Below the pieces are notes generated by a model that had not been told where the DNA came from, did not search any database, and saw only the letters and a program-made list of their open reading frames with translations. Positions 32,801-39,961 of a DNA stretch of 64,000 bases are shown here, in pieces. Numbering within the stretch: the stretch's first letter is position 1; every line of letters starts with the position of its first letter. This DNA is from Euphorbia lathyris. Lineage: Eukaryota > Streptophyta > Magnoliopsida > Malpighiales > Euphorbiaceae. The translations under genes were made by a program, and so were the position numbers. The stretch is taken from contig NC_088914.1 of assembly GCF_963576675.1 (NCBI RefSeq), positions 17,277,001 through 17,341,000 of the forward strand. Reading direction: 5' to 3'.

Positions 32801-35158
32801 AAACTTAACATTATTTCAAAATATAAATTTATATCATTTTATATATTACTCATTCTGTTTCATATTACATGTCTTTTTAAAGAGTTTTATAGAAATTAAG
32901 GATATTATAAAAAAGACACTGTCGCCCCTTATTTATTGATTCTAATATTTATTTATTCTATAATAAGTCAATTATTCTAATTAATTTTCATAAACCCGCA
33001 TTTTATAGTAGTAAAAAAAATAACTTAACATATATTTGGCATGTAATATGAAACAAAAATGATATCAATAAAATTAGAATAACTACAAGCTCCTCCAAAA
33101 TGGATACCAATAAAATTAGAATTATCCCTTAATTTGCAAGTGGACGCAATCTTCTATTTTGGTTTGTCGATTACTACAAATGATTGGACAACCAAACCCA
33201 AGTGAGGTTTTATTTGTTTCTTAATTTGAGAGCAAATAATTAGATTGAAAAATCATATTATTTTATGTTTTCTTTTTCAATATTTATAATTTATGATTGA
33301 AGAACATGATCATTATATAATTTATTATTTGAATGACTACAACAACAGGAAAATTTGGTGGTAATTTCAATATTTACTATTTTTCTTATAAAAATAGTCG
33401 TTAAACGATGTAATAATTTTATATACCAACCTCTGAATTGTCCAAAATTTTTGATTGACTCTCCGAACTTTTAAAGTGTTTCGATAGTCTTTAACTTGAT
33501 TAAAATGTCTTGATAGCCTCATCAATTTACTTAAAATGTAACCAGTTAATCACTCGGTTGTAAAAAAGTATGTTGCATGCCGGCATGTGTTGCCGGTGTG
33601 TGTTGCACACACTTTAAAATTTTATTACATAATTCACATAATAGATTAAAACATATTAAAAATGAAATTCTTGTTCAATTGCAAAACTTGTTGTCTCTAA
33701 TATTATAACCACATACCCCCACATTAGTCACTTTAATTTTTCAAGGTGTGTGCAACCGAATGATCAGTTGACTACATTTTATGAAAGTTAATCTGAGTAT
33801 CCAAATATTTTGTGCAAATTGAGAGCGCTATCAAGACATTTAAAAAAAATTATGGGTCAATTAAATTTTTTGGACAAATTTAAAGAGCAAATTATGTATT
33901 AAGCCTATGAAAATTTTGATTCACTCACCATATGGACAAAGCATCGATTGCTACCTCTGCATTCTTCAAATATCCAGCAAACAATATTAACGACATGTAA
34001 TACCAAGCTTCCAAGCTGCACATATTAGAACCTTTCTTTAATTTATTTGAACTCCAATCCAATAATATATATAATCCAAATTAATTAATATGCCAATAAA
34101 AACGAGCAAGAATAGTAAAATCATACGTGGCAATATGAGGACCGGATCAATGTGATCCAGGACCATAGTAAATAAAATAAAATAAAAAAGAAAAGGAAAA
34201 CTAACCAAATCATCACAGCAGAGGCGATAGACAAGCAAGCAAAACCCCATAGATTTTGAAAAGCTTTCAATGAAAATCCATTCCAAGCTCTTCCACAAGT
34301 TCCACTTATAATGTAAATGAACTGACATATATCAATGAACCACCACGCTGCGTTTAACACCACCGCAGCACCCACCATTCCCCACCGCAGTTTCAGCATA
34401 AACAGCCAACTGAATATCACATGTAATACAAGCGCCGATCCTGCAATTACCGCCATTACCATTATTTTGCTTTGCGCCTGCAAAAGTTTCGCCATCGGAA
34501 AGTTCATAGCGTAAGCAAATAACTGAGGAATCATATACAGAGCGAATAATCCCGCCGACGTTGATATAGCTTCCGTCTGCCCGATTGCCCGCAAGATGTT
34601 TGTTGCAAAGACATATATCAAACAAAAAATCGATGCTGTGGTGCAAAGAATAATCCAAGATCTCTGTAAATAGATTCCTAACATATCCAGTTGCCCTGCC
34701 CCAAATGCTTGCCCTGTTAGCGTTTCGAGTGCGCTTCCCATCCCAAGCTGTTGATTCATCACCAACATTTAATTAATTGAAGATACAAGGATTGAATGAA
34801 CAAAATCGAGTTCAAATTATTATTTAGGGGTTTTCAATTTTACCATGATTCCGAAGGAAAACCCAGCGATTACCGAGTTCTCAACGGAAATGGCGGCGAG
34901 ATCCAGAGCGCGAAGTTGGCCGGCGAAGGTTTGAGTGATGGCGCCGAGGGAGTATTGACAGAGGGTTGTGAACATTGCTGGGACAGCTAGGAACCAGAGT
35001 TTCTTGGATTCCTTGGTGAATTCTCTGAAGAAATCACGGGGGCTATTAATCGGAGAGATGTCATCGTCGCCGGCGATAAAGGTGCAGGAGGAGGAGGAAT
35101 TAGTAGTGTTTGTGATTTGGTGTTGAGAGAGAAGAAGGGGTTGGGTTGAATCCTCCAT
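6423..35158 (-). CDS. MATE-family (DTX) multidrug/metabolite efflux transporter, copy A, with premature stop
   Basis: Eight exons, in transcript order: 34844-35158, 34206-34747, 33929-34015, 12193-12249, 7498-7736, 6909-7027, 6650-6736, 6423-6500. All junctions are GT-AG and keep frame. The product is a 12-helix membrane antiporter of the MatE family, which exports organic compounds against a proton gradient. Visible family marks are [51 protein letters not shown], and [12 protein letters not shown]. Exon 1 encodes an acidic cytosolic N-terminus. Oddity: exon 7 has TGA at 6659-6661 where copy B has TGG (Trp), so the protein should end after 478 residues instead of 507, losing only the cytosolic tail. 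Intron 3 is 21.7 kb and intron 4 4.5 kb, both filled with transposons. It is the tandem duplicate of copy B. Whether it is still functional is open. Confidence 0.85.
6659..6661 (-). other. premature TGA in exon 7 of MATE copy A
   Basis: The minus-strand codons read AAA ACA AAT TGA AAT AAA GAG. The matching codons of copy B (exon 7, 45866-45952) read AAA ACA AAC TGG AAC AAA GAG. A single G-to-A change explains the stop. Exon 8 of copy A (6423-6500) is otherwise still open, so the mutation is probably recent. Confidence 0.85.
8498..8745. mobile_element. possible TRIM-like remnant (short direct repeats)
   Basis: ACATCCCACATTGCTAAATT at about 8501 recurs as ACATCTCACATTGCTAAATT at about 8692, each followed by related text (GTGAGACAATC / GTGAGGCAATC). 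Between them, TATATCAGATCC resembles a degenerate tRNA-iMet primer-binding site. This is the plan of a miniature terminal-repeat retrotransposon, but the ends and target duplication were not resolved. It lies in intron 4 of MATE copy A. Confidence 0.35.
8760..8875 (+). mobile_element. 5'-truncated tRNA-derived SINE-like fragment
   Basis: GGTCATGGGTTCGAATCACA contains a good RNA polymerase III B box (GGTTCGAATC) in the context usual for plant SINEs (GGAGGTCATGGGTTCGAATC). It is followed by about 70 bases ending in an A-rich tail (TTTTTTAAAAAAAC). No A box is recognised at the right distance, so the 5' end is missing or diverged. Confidence 0.45.
8981..9503. mobile_element. Mutator-like MITE with long terminal inverted repeats and 9-bp target duplication
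   Basis: It starts GGCTTAATAGACATCCAACC and ends with the reverse complement. The inverted arms are about 200 bases each and highly similar, so the 523-bp element is nearly a full hairpin. The 9-base direct repeat TTTTTTCTT flanks it at 8972-8980 and 9504-9512. A 9-bp duplication with long inverted repeats is the signature of Mutator-like elements. No coding capacity; it would need a transposase in trans. Confidence 0.8.
9707..10320 (+). repeat. 305-bp tandem direct duplication in intron 4 of MATE copy A
   Basis: GGAAAATTACA at 9712 starts a segment that recurs from 10017. Both carry TATGTCAAGTCATAATTTTA, then TAAAATCA, a TTTATAAATTAG block and a TTAAGTTTG block in the same order, with many substitutions. 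It is an old tandem duplication or two diverged copies of an AT-rich non-coding repeat. Confidence 0.55.
10330..11362 (+). mobile_element. 5'-truncated LINE (L1-type) 3' end with RNase H domain
   Basis: Only the 3' end of ORF2 remains. It gives a [12 protein letters not shown] piece typical of the end of plant L1 ORF2, then an RNase H domain: VNVDGSAFG (first Asp), [13 protein letters not shown] (Glu) and ESDSMYVVN (Asp), then [10 protein letters not shown]. It is broken by a TAG at 10883-10885 and at least one frameshift before 11070. A poly-A run at 11351-11360 marks the 3' end. 5' truncation is usual for LINE insertions. Target duplication not resolved. Confidence 0.7.
11548..11815. mobile_element. 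MITE, Stowaway/mariner-like, copy 1
   Basis: Inverted ends: CTTTGTTTCATATTACATG at the left and the reverse complement of ATGTAATATGAAACGGAGG at the right. The interior (CCTTATTTATTGATTCTAAT and TTTATTCTATAATAAGTC) recurs in the copy at about 32848-33060. Ends of the CTCCGTTTCATA type are usual for Stowaway MITEs, which insert at TA. The exact TA duplication is not certain here. Confidence 0.6.
12401..12903. mobile_element. inverted-repeat MITE in intron 3 of MATE copy A
   Basis: The left end GGGGTAAATTACACCCATGA matches the reverse complement of the right end (ATGTAATTTACCC). The arms keep matching inwards for about 100 bases (TTGAACTTTACCCAT, TTAACATTATGG, CAATTCTTAAC). No open frame of note. 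No clear target duplication was found, so the superfamily is left open; the style resembles Mutator-like MITEs. Confidence 0.6.
12966..13033 (+). repeat. 33-bp tandem duplication
   Basis: The segment CAGGTTGACTCGGTTCGACC followed by GATCA.AATGT occurs twice, head to tail. It is a simple local duplication next to a MITE, with no further structure. Confidence 0.7.
13039..13577. mobile_element. MITE (hAT-like ends), copy 1
   Basis: It starts GGTGTTTGTTTCAG and ends CTGAACCAAATAGACC, imperfect inverted ends. The interior (CATTTTCTCTGGAAACTGCA, AAACATGTCCATATTAGACA) recurs in reverse orientation at 31928-32310. Two copies in the same intron show it is a mobile family. Ends of this type are common in hAT MITEs, but no 8-bp duplication was confirmed. 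Confidence 0.55.
13668..13716 (+). repeat. (ATA)n microsatellite
   Basis: About 16 uninterrupted copies of a three-base ATA/AAT unit. It adjoins a possible miniature LTR element and should be highly variable between individuals. Confidence 0.9.
13717..13990 (+). mobile_element. possible TRIM-like remnant
   Basis: AAATTTTTAGTTCAAATAGT occurs at about 13750 and again at about 13962, each after a related CTATT.TTA..CTTTAA.TAT stretch. Just after the first copy, TAGTATCAAAAC resembles a degenerate initiator-tRNA primer-binding site. The plan fits a miniature LTR retrotransposon of about 270 bp. Ends were not proven. Confidence 0.35.
13991..15131. other. AT-rich intron sequence, no element recognised
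   Basis: No gene is supported. The only structure seen is a 28-base direct repeat beginning ATGAAAATACAGTTCTTCTT, at about 14802 and 14858. It forms the left flank of the RTE LINE insertion. Confidence 0.5.
15264..16238 (+). pseudogene. AP-endonuclease domain of the RTE LINE
   Basis: The frame reads [23 protein letters not shown] (catalytic Glu region), [22 protein letters not shown] (Asp and Asn), [16 protein letters not shown] and SQIDFFLVR (Asp), the ordered motifs of an exonuclease/endonuclease/phosphatase fold. A TGA at 15645-15647 interrupts it in frame, and a TAA at 16236-16238 plus a frame change follow. Upstream, 15318-15435 contains two similar GC-rich segments (ACCCGGG..GTG..AAATGTGCAAGGGTTGC type), likely part of the element's 5' region. 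Confidence 0.82.
16256..17771 (+). pseudogene. reverse transcriptase N-terminal and core part of the RTE LINE
   Basis: Frames 16256-16555, 16546-17400 and 17455-17771 give, in order, the linker, the [12 protein letters not shown] motif, [47 protein letters not shown] (motif A), [11 protein letters not shown] (motif B) and [11 protein letters not shown] (motif C). Motif A has Asn where the family has the catalytic Asp (FIDLEKAYD type), and motif B has Ser where Gly is usual. A frameshift near 16546 and a TGA at 17398-17400 also break it. The gene resumes at 28735 after the inserted element. Confidence 0.85.
17772..18066 (-). repeat. 3' LTR of the Tat-type element
   Basis: 295 bp. On the minus strand it starts TGATTCGG and ends CAGATTA, so it has TG..TA ends and not the usual TG..CA. 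It is nearly identical to 28434-28729. Confidence 0.9.
18313..18320 (+). promoter_or_regulatory. TATA box of the convergent gene in the Tat-type element
   Basis: TATAAAAG, in the GC-richer context GGCTGTCTATAAAAGGCAGG, lies on the plus strand 256 bases before the ATG at 18576 and about 250 bases inside the 3' LTR boundary. It is oriented against gag-pol, so the extra gene has a candidate promoter independent of the LTRs. Motif seen; promoter activity inferred. Confidence 0.55.
18576..21150 (+). pseudogene. convergent extra gene 1 of the Tat-type element: plant transposon-domain protein with coiled-coil tail
   Basis: The ATG at 18576 opens a 379-codon frame to 19712: a basic N-terminus, then [20 protein letters not shown] and [20 protein letters not shown], the domain databases call putative plant/gypsy-type transposon protein. 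A second part runs 19860-20498, then a clear intron 20499-20571 (GTAAGC...ACACAG) joins SALGV to [10 protein letters not shown] in phase. The tail to 21150 is rich in Glu/Lys/Leu heptads, a likely coiled coil ([25 protein letters not shown]). A second intron probably lies between 19712 and about 19837, but its donor is unclear; the present ATAAGC may be a mutated GTAAGC. In-frame stops are at 20121-20123 (TAG) and 20863-20865 (TGA). It is antisense to gag-pol. Its role is unknown; similar extra ORFs occur in plant Tat elements. Confidence 0.7.
20499..20571 (+). other. 73-bp intron in convergent extra gene 1
   Basis: GTAAGCTC at the left, TTTTGACACAG at the right, T-rich inside. Removal joins two coding stretches in the same phase (111 codons from 20166 before, 98 codons from 20572 to the next TGA). 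This shows the plus strand of the element is, or was, transcribed and spliced. Confidence 0.7.
21315..21322 (+). promoter_or_regulatory. candidate TATA box of convergent extra gene 2
   Basis: TATAAATA on the plus strand, about 105 bases before the ATG at 21420 and 165 bases after the stop of extra gene 1. The spacing fits a separate transcription unit. Alternatively the second ORF is a downstream exon of gene 1. Confidence 0.4.
21420..22115 (+). pseudogene. convergent extra gene 2: protein with gag-like zinc knuckle
   Basis: The frame from the ATG at 21420 (open upstream to 21330) to 22115 is interrupted once, by TAG at 21762-21764, and continues in phase as [16 protein letters not shown]. 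Near the C-terminus [14 protein letters not shown] has the spacing C-x2-H-x4-H-x4-C. This is the same variant zinc knuckle as [14 protein letters not shown] in the gag of this very element. The N-terminal part is polar and not recognised. The knuckle suggests nucleic-acid binding, perhaps a gag-derived piece in reverse orientation; the function is unknown. Confidence 0.55.
22300..22946 (+). repeat. 122-bp tandem repeat, about five copies
   Basis: GAGATGCTCGACAAGGCCTT recurs at a strict 122-base step (about 22542, 22664, 22786, 22908). The units also share GTAGCGGAAAGCGCATAGTT and ATCGATAACAATATGGGATT. The first unit (22300-22430) is more diverged; the later ones are almost identical. It lies between the ends of the convergent genes and of gag-pol, where transcripts from both strands would meet. 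Confidence 0.9.
23036..28384 (-). pseudogene. gag-pol polyprotein of the Tat-type element (four in-frame stops)
   Basis: One frame of 1783 codons with no frameshift. Domains by rough residue: variable N-terminus 1-200; gag 205-345; zinc knuckle [14 protein letters not shown] near 442; aspartic protease [11 protein letters not shown] near 558; RT 820-1010 with [13 protein letters not shown] and YIDDMVV; RNase H, then archaeal-type RNase H near 1210 ([21 protein letters not shown]); integrase with zinc-binding [21 protein letters not shown] and GLTEVSNR; C-terminal SWEGPYKI (GPY motif). Stops interrupt it at 27851-27853 (TAG), 25958-25960 (TGA), 24581-24583 (TAG) and 23735-23737 (TGA). Catalytic residues are otherwise present. 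It would make viral-like particles, cDNA and integration complexes, but this copy cannot make a full polyprotein unless the stops are bypassed. Confidence 0.92.
28434..28729 (-). repeat. 5' LTR of the Tat-type element, with TATA box
   Basis: 296 bp, same ends as the other LTR. On the minus strand it contains TATAAATA (28638-28645), which would start transcription towards gag-pol. Only 49 bases separate its inner end from the gag ATG (28382-28384). No match to the initiator-tRNA primer-binding site is seen there, so the priming tRNA is unknown. Confidence 0.9.
28735..29281 (+). pseudogene. C-terminal part of the RTE LINE reverse transcriptase
   Basis: Continues the frame cut at 17771. It encodes a [18 protein letters not shown] segment, then [32 protein letters not shown] and [12 protein letters not shown], the usual C-terminal segment of RTE-type reverse transcriptases. 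A TGA at 29180-29182 stops it, in a stretch where related elements read through to WRERI.A. The 3' end (29282-29360) has ADPEFHFGTK-like untranslated text ending in GTT repeats. Confidence 0.85.
29378..31110. other. AT-rich intron 3 sequence of MATE copy A, no gene
   Basis: It holds a (TA)n run at about 29851-29886, and a T15-GA-A11 hairpin-like run at about 30512-30540. From 30960, three short phrases built on TTTTTCGTCAC/TTTTTCATCTC with AAAAAATTG lead up to the palindromic repeat at 31111. Nothing coding is supported. Confidence 0.5.
31111..31410. repeat. 300-bp imperfect palindrome made of repeated CCATGGTGGGAACGG-type units
   Basis: The outer arms AAAATTTAGCCTAAGCGGAT and ATCCGTTTAGGCTAAATTTT are exact complements apart from one base. 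Inside, short palindromic units (TACCATTCCCACCATGGTGG and GGAACGGATGCGGCAT) repeat about seven times in both orientations. GC content is far above the flanks. The open frames over it come from the repeat. No target duplication was seen, so it is called a repeat and not a named transposon. Confidence 0.8.
31928..32310. mobile_element. MITE (hAT-like ends), copy 2, reverse orientation
   Basis: Reverse-complement relative of 13039-13577. It starts CAGTTATTAGCTAATAACTG and ends AACAAACACCCACT. It shares the blocks TTGTTAGTATTTAAAATATC, GCTGCAGTTTCCAGAGAAAA and TATATAAACCTAACCAAACG with copy 1. It is shorter by about 150 bases. The intron thus took up two copies of one family. Confidence 0.55.
32848..33062. 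mobile_element. MITE, Stowaway/mariner-like, copy 2
   Basis: Relative of 11548-11815 in the same orientation: TGTTTCATATTACATGTCTT at the left, GGCATGTAATATGAAACA at the right, with the shared interior CTTATTTATTGATTCTAATA. It is slightly shorter than copy 1. Confidence 0.55.
33400..33908. mobile_element. inverted-repeat MITE close to exon 3 of MATE copy A
   Basis: The left part (ACCTCTGAATTGTCCAAAAT then TTGATTGACTCTCCGAAC) is the inverse of the right part (TGGGTCAATTAAATTTTTTG, GACAAATTTAAAGAGCAAAT). The right end ATGTATTAAGCC resembles the ends of the Mutator-like MITE at 8981 (GGCTTAATA). A related fragment sits in intron 5 of copy B (47330-47625). It ends about 20 bases from the exon 3 splice donor. 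Confidence 0.5.
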
Positions 35159-35400
35159 TGCTCTACTGCTTCTCCTCTCGAGGACTGGGATTTAAAGTAT
35201 TCTTTTATTTATTTCTTACTGTAGGGGCTATATTCCTTTTCCACCTACTATGCATGAAATCATACATTTATTTCTTTGTTTAACAAAATGTATGCAATCA
35301 ACTCAATTATTACATTGTACTTTAATTAATAATAGAGAAAATTACAAAATTAAATAAAATGAGAGCTCGCATTCAAGAAAAAAGAGCTCACTTGGTAGAT
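35159..35400. other. upstream region of MATE copy A
   Basis: Directly 5' of the ATG of copy A. The leader CTCTCGAGGACTGGGATTTA (plus-strand text) is nearly the same before copy B (CTCGAGAACTGGGATTTAAA at about 62396), so the duplication included the 5' untranslated region. No clear TATA box was singled out. Confidence 0.5.
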
Positions 35401-35408
35401 TTTCATGT

Positions 35409-37240
35409 TTATATACGTTTAATGCTTCTCCAATCCTCTTAATTTGTTCAAATTAGTCATTTTATCTCTCAAACTCATCGAATGTCCTATTTACCCCATT
35501 AACTCCATAAAAATGATATTTCTCACCCCCTAACTTGTCCAAATTTATCATTTTACCTCTTCTCAACTCATCGAATATCCTATTTACCCCCTTAACTCAT
35601 AAAAGTGGTATTTTTATGATCCTATTCACCCTCTTAACTCCATAAAAATTGTATTTCTTATCCATTTATAATAGTCAAAAAAGTTGAAAAGAAAAAGAAC
35701 GAATAAAAAATACAAATAACAAGAACATTAATATAAACAAGTTAAATACATTATATGTAGGGATAATGTACCAAAATAAACTTATGATTTTTGGGGAAGT
35801 ATCAATTTAGGTTCCACTTACAAAATAGCATAAATATAGGTTTAACGTTTAAAAAAGTTATTAATTTAGGCTTCGATAACGGATTATAAGGGGTGAAAAA
35901 TACCACTTTTATGAAGTTAAAGGGTAAATAAAACATTTTATGAGTTTGGAGGGATAAATGGGAATTTATAGGAGGGATCCGGTCCTCCAACTCAAACAAG
36001 GACCTCCCATGAGAATTTTTACACCTGTAATAGTTATTAAATTAAAAGAATTCTTTTTAATCAATTAGTACAAACAAATAATATTGGAAGAAGGTACCAC
36101 CTTCTCTGTCGCCGCCAATCTCCATGGATGCCGCCTGTTCATCACCGTCCGAATAAGGGGATTTATATTCATTCCAACGTCTTTTGTGTTTTAACTCCAT
36201 TTCTTTTGCAATCTGAACTTGCAGATTCTTAGGGGTAACTCGAACAATAGTGCTTGGGATAGCACCATGTTCCACCATCCATTGAAGTGTATGTGAAGTT
36301 TATGTTTTAGTAAGTCAATATGCAGTTAGCTCAAGTTCTTTTGAGAAAAATAAATAGTTGGATTGGATGAACAGAAGGAGAAATTATTACCAAGTGACAT
36401 GATAGTCTCTTAATTGCCTAGATGAACCTACAGCATCATTATCCATTATAACAGTTTTAGGGAAAGTTTCCCTCATATCATCTCAACTAACAACCTTTCT
36501 TAACTCAGGCGACCCAATTTCAAATTTGCTACACCCGAAGATGAGCGAACGAACAGCGAAGAAAAGATCTGGGAATGAATATAAATCCCCTTTGGTGTGC
36601 AAAAAAATCACAGGAATTATTCCAATTTTCTGTACTAGACCACAGCATAAATGATAGAGGAAGAACAGGGAAAAAGAATCACACTCTCCTATCTTCACCA
36701 TTCTTCATTCTCCATCGTCGCCGCTCCACCGCCGTACATCTCTCCTGCCGCCACTCCAACCTTTCAGCGATTTGAATCCAATTTCATTTTAGTGGGTTCC
36801 TTCCCCTTTTTGCCAAGACTAGAAAACCCCAGGTGAGGTTTGAGAGTTCCACCAAATTGAAAGAAAGGAAGAAAACTTAGACTGATGGAGAATAGAGGCG
36901 GTGGAGAACAAAACGGTGGACATGGATGTGGTGGAGAATAGACATGTTTTTGTGGAGATAGATGTTTAATTGGGGTTTTTATGAATTACAAATATTATTT
37001 GCATTTGACAGGTAGATTGTTTAGTGGACAGGTGTCAATAAATCTATGGAGGGTCTTTTAATGAATTGGAAGACCCGACTCCAATATAATTTCCCGATAA
37101 ATGAACAAGTTGAGGGGGTGAGAAATACCACTTTTTAAGAAGTTAAGGGGGTAAATAGGACATTCGATGAGTTGAGGGGGTAAAATGACCAATTTAGACA
37201 AGTTAAGAGGGCTGGGGAAGAATTAGGCGTATTTATATAT
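35409..37240. mobile_element. 1.8-kb element with ~130-bp terminal inverted repeats and gene-like interior
   Basis: The left arm (TCAAATTAGTCATTTTATC, ACTCATCGAATGTCCTATTT) is the reverse complement of the right arm (AAATAGGACATTCGATGAGT, TAAAATGACCAATTTAGA). Between them, about 36060-36520 on the minus strand holds two stretches that look like exons: one giving RETFPKTVIMDNDAVGSSRQ before a GTAATA donor, another giving EHGAIPSTIVRVTPKNLQVQ. The family of these peptides is not recognised. The plan is that of a non-autonomous DNA transposon, perhaps one that captured a host gene fragment. Target duplication unresolved. Confidence 0.5.
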
Positions 37241-37354
37241 TTTGTCAATTTATGCAACCTATTAGTGATTTTTAATGACTTTTTTTAAATACCTTTAATA
37301 TATATATAATACTAAGAAATTTTTTAGTCTTTTTTTTCTTTCTCTCTTTCGTCT

Positions 37355-37545
37355 GACCTCGCATATTTCGCAATATACGAAGTTGATATTTTGCTTCTGA
37401 ACATGAATTTAATTCGCAATATGCGAAGCATGCGAATACAACACTAATTCGCAGAATTCACAATGTGCGAAGTAAAAGACGTGTTTTTAATCAGTATTAT
37501 TTTCGCATACTCGCATATTGCGAAATATGCGAAGTCGTATATAAC
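37355..37545. repeat. cluster of inverted TTCGCATATTGCGAA-type motifs
   Basis: CGCATATTTCGCAATATACG at about 37361 and CGCATATTGCGAAATATGCG at about 37510 are near-inverses. Between them several shorter AATTCGCA and TGCGAAG pieces occur in both orientations. It could be a small hairpin-forming element or the end of a larger transposon. Confidence 0.5.
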
Positions 37546-37557
37546 AAAAAAAAGTAT

Positions 37558-37695
37558 AACAACAAGGGTGCAACAATAATTCTAATATTAAAATCACAAC
37601 ATTATCAAAATTTATAACAAGATTGCAACAATAACAATATTAAAATCATAACATTATCAAAATTTACAGCAAGATTGCAACAATAATTCAAAACC
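37558..37695 (+). repeat. short tandem repeat, about 2.5 copies of a ~55-bp unit
   Basis: The phrase GCAACAATAA followed by ATATTAAAATCA.AACATTAT and CAAAATTTA.A.CAAGATT repeats head to tail with small changes. AT-rich and non-coding. Confidence 0.6.
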
Positions 37696-37839
37696 TAAAC
37701 CCTAAATCCAAGAAGCGAAGAAAAATCGACGGAATAAGCGTCCTTTTGAGATAAGAAATGGAACTCCAAGTTTGAGAAATTGAATCCAAAGTGTGTGGTG
37801 ATTTTTTTTAGGAAAGAATCCAAGAAAAATGGGCAGGTT

Positions 37840-38580
37840 CTCACCCCTACATCCCATTACATCGCATTTGTATTCAAGCTAAATGGGTACTTGAATTTGA
37901 TGTTCTTATCTACCATAGGAGAGTAGTGATCACTCGCACTTCACTCATGGCTCCTTTACATGATCCAGAACATACCCAACTAAACCCATGCTTGGCACCC
38001 TATCATAGGCCCGTTAGGCGAATAATCTAAGTATGTTGTGTCTCATTTAGGCCCACAGTGAATTTGGGTTCATAAGGACTCAACAATGAGCATTAAATGA
38101 GAACCACCCATAACATTGTTACCATGTAGTGTTCTTATAACTGATCGATCTAGTGCTTACTGATTCATAAGACCCATATGCCTTTGACTGACATCTGATG
38201 TCCATGATCAACGAAACACCATTAACACATACTAGTCTTTGTTAATTATCATTCCCACGATAACAACAGACTAGTAATATTTAGATTAGTATCTTATTGC
38301 CTCGTAGTTTCACTTTCTCGGGTCCTCATCCCATCAAACAGGAGCAGATCATTAATTGAATCAAATGACAACTGGAGTGAGTTTTGTCATTTGTAATCCT
38401 AAAGTTACAAGTAACAATTTCTTGATTTCTAATAAAAGGAACATATTTTCTAAATGCAAGTAATGTGCAGATTTGTTATATGGTTGTTGTTCCCAAGTTA
38501 TTGAATCCAACTCTTGTGCTTCCTTTACTTGATCATGAGTCATTCTAGACAGTCCTAGGTATCACAATTCAAACTTATAA
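37840..38580. other. possible LTR relic, no gene
   Basis: This stretch is less AT-rich than its surroundings and has the look of LTR sequence (short C-rich phrases, no coding frame beyond 60 codons). No partner repeat, primer-binding site or target duplication is visible, so this is only a suspicion. Confidence 0.2.
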
Positions 38581-38597
38581 GATATTGTTAAGTAATA

Positions 38598-38866
38598 CTT
38601 CCTCCGTTCTTTTTTACATGTCATTCAAGGTTTTTTATTAAAACCAATGCAATATTAATAAGACTATTAAAATGACTAATTTACCCTTCTTTAATCTCTA
38701 CTTTTAATGCAATTAAAGTTATTTGCATGAATTATTATACCTCTCTCTTATCGTAAATAAGGGCAAATTAGAGAAAGCACTATCAAAAGTGCATTGGTAA
38801 TACAAAACGACATATAAAAAAGAACAAATGAAATCTAAAACGTCATATAATAAAAAATGGAGGGAG
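38598..38866. mobile_element. Stowaway MITE with TA target duplication
   Basis: The left end CTTCCTCCGTTCTTTTTTAC and the reverse complement of the right end AAAAATGGAGGGAG match the Stowaway consensus (CTCCCTCCGTT). TA flanks both sides (38596-38597, 38867-38868). 269 bp, non-coding, mobilised by mariner-type transposases in trans. Confidence 0.8.
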
Positions 38867-39100
38867 TAATATATACTGCTCATTATGCCCTGCCCTGTCT
38901 CTAGTCTCGAAATAAGCGAACCAACTCGTAACTGGGCACTCTTACACTTATTCTTTCTTCTTACTATTATTTAAGATAGTTATTGTCCTATTTGTGATTG
39001 CCACTGGATTATTCAAATATGGATTTTTACTAGTTAGGCTTCACGAAACTTTATAAGCAGTAGTGGTGCGGGTTGAGCTCAAGAGTAACACTTGGTAACC

Positions 39101-39961
39101 AAGTTAAATGACTATTACTGAAACTGATATGGAGGGAAGGTATCTTTTCCAATTTTTTCACGAGATTGATATGCTTCGTGTGTTGAACGACGGTCCATGG
39201 ACCTAACATCTTGGTGTTTTGGAACAACCTTTGCTTCCTACTTTGGTGGATTTAATCATATGGGTTCAACTATCTGATTTACCCATAGGATTTCAGACTG
39301 AGGCAGTGTGCAGGGCATTTGCAATCATATTGGTCAATATGTGGAGGCTGATCCCAAAAATTTTACTAGGCTACGACGAAGCTACTTGCGTATTAAAGTT
39401 ACAATTGATGTTCGTAAACCTCTTAAGACGGGGCAGAAATTAAAGAGAAGTGGTGGTGCCGAATGGTTGTGGGTGAATATCAGGTATGAAAGGCTTCCAC
39501 CATTTTGTTTTTTCTGTGGAATTATTGGGCATGCTGATAAGTTTTGTCCTTAGTTGTTTGACTGTCCTACTGTTACTTCGGAAAGGAAATTTGGGAGTTG
39601 GCTATGGGCTACAATGTGTAAAACTGGAGTTCAAAGGGGAAAAGAGTGGCTTCAGGATCCATCAGCAGAGGCAGATACAATTAAGTTTGAAAAGAGGATT
39701 CTTATTACTTCTGATCGTAGTGAGACAGATGTTAGTGGCACTAGGAGTGGTTCTCAACTTACTCTCATGGGAAGTGATAGTCAGTCTACGGGCTATGGAG
39801 TATCAATGTGTAAGGGGTCTGAGGCTGAAGATACAATTATATTGGATCCGAAACGTCAGCGTACATCTGAATCAGATATGGAGTTTGAACAAAAATTTAC
39901 TGATAATCAAAAAGCTGGAGGAGGGGCGAGACCTGCTAGTCAGGTCCGCCTAGGATTATGA
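39101..39961 (+). pseudogene. ORF1 (gag-like nucleic-acid-binding protein) of the L1 LINE
   Basis: It starts MTITETDMEGRYLFQFFHEI, then LRVLNDGPW, the DUF4283 pattern of plant LINE ORF1. A frame change near 39308 leads to KRSGGAEWLWVNIRYERLPP and the zinc knuckle CFFCGIIGHADKFC (C-x2-C-x4-H-x4-C). A TAG at 39553-39555 interrupts the frame, after which a charged tail continues to TGA at 39959-39961. That stop overlaps the ATG of ORF2 (39958-39960) as ATGA. Confidence 0.75.

Noticed and set aside
39095..39116. TTAAATGACTATTA as target duplication of the L1 LINE (partner TTAAATGATTATTA at about 44062)
   Set aside because: One mismatch, and 15 extra bases between the poly-A run and the right copy; chance is likely in AT-rich DNA.
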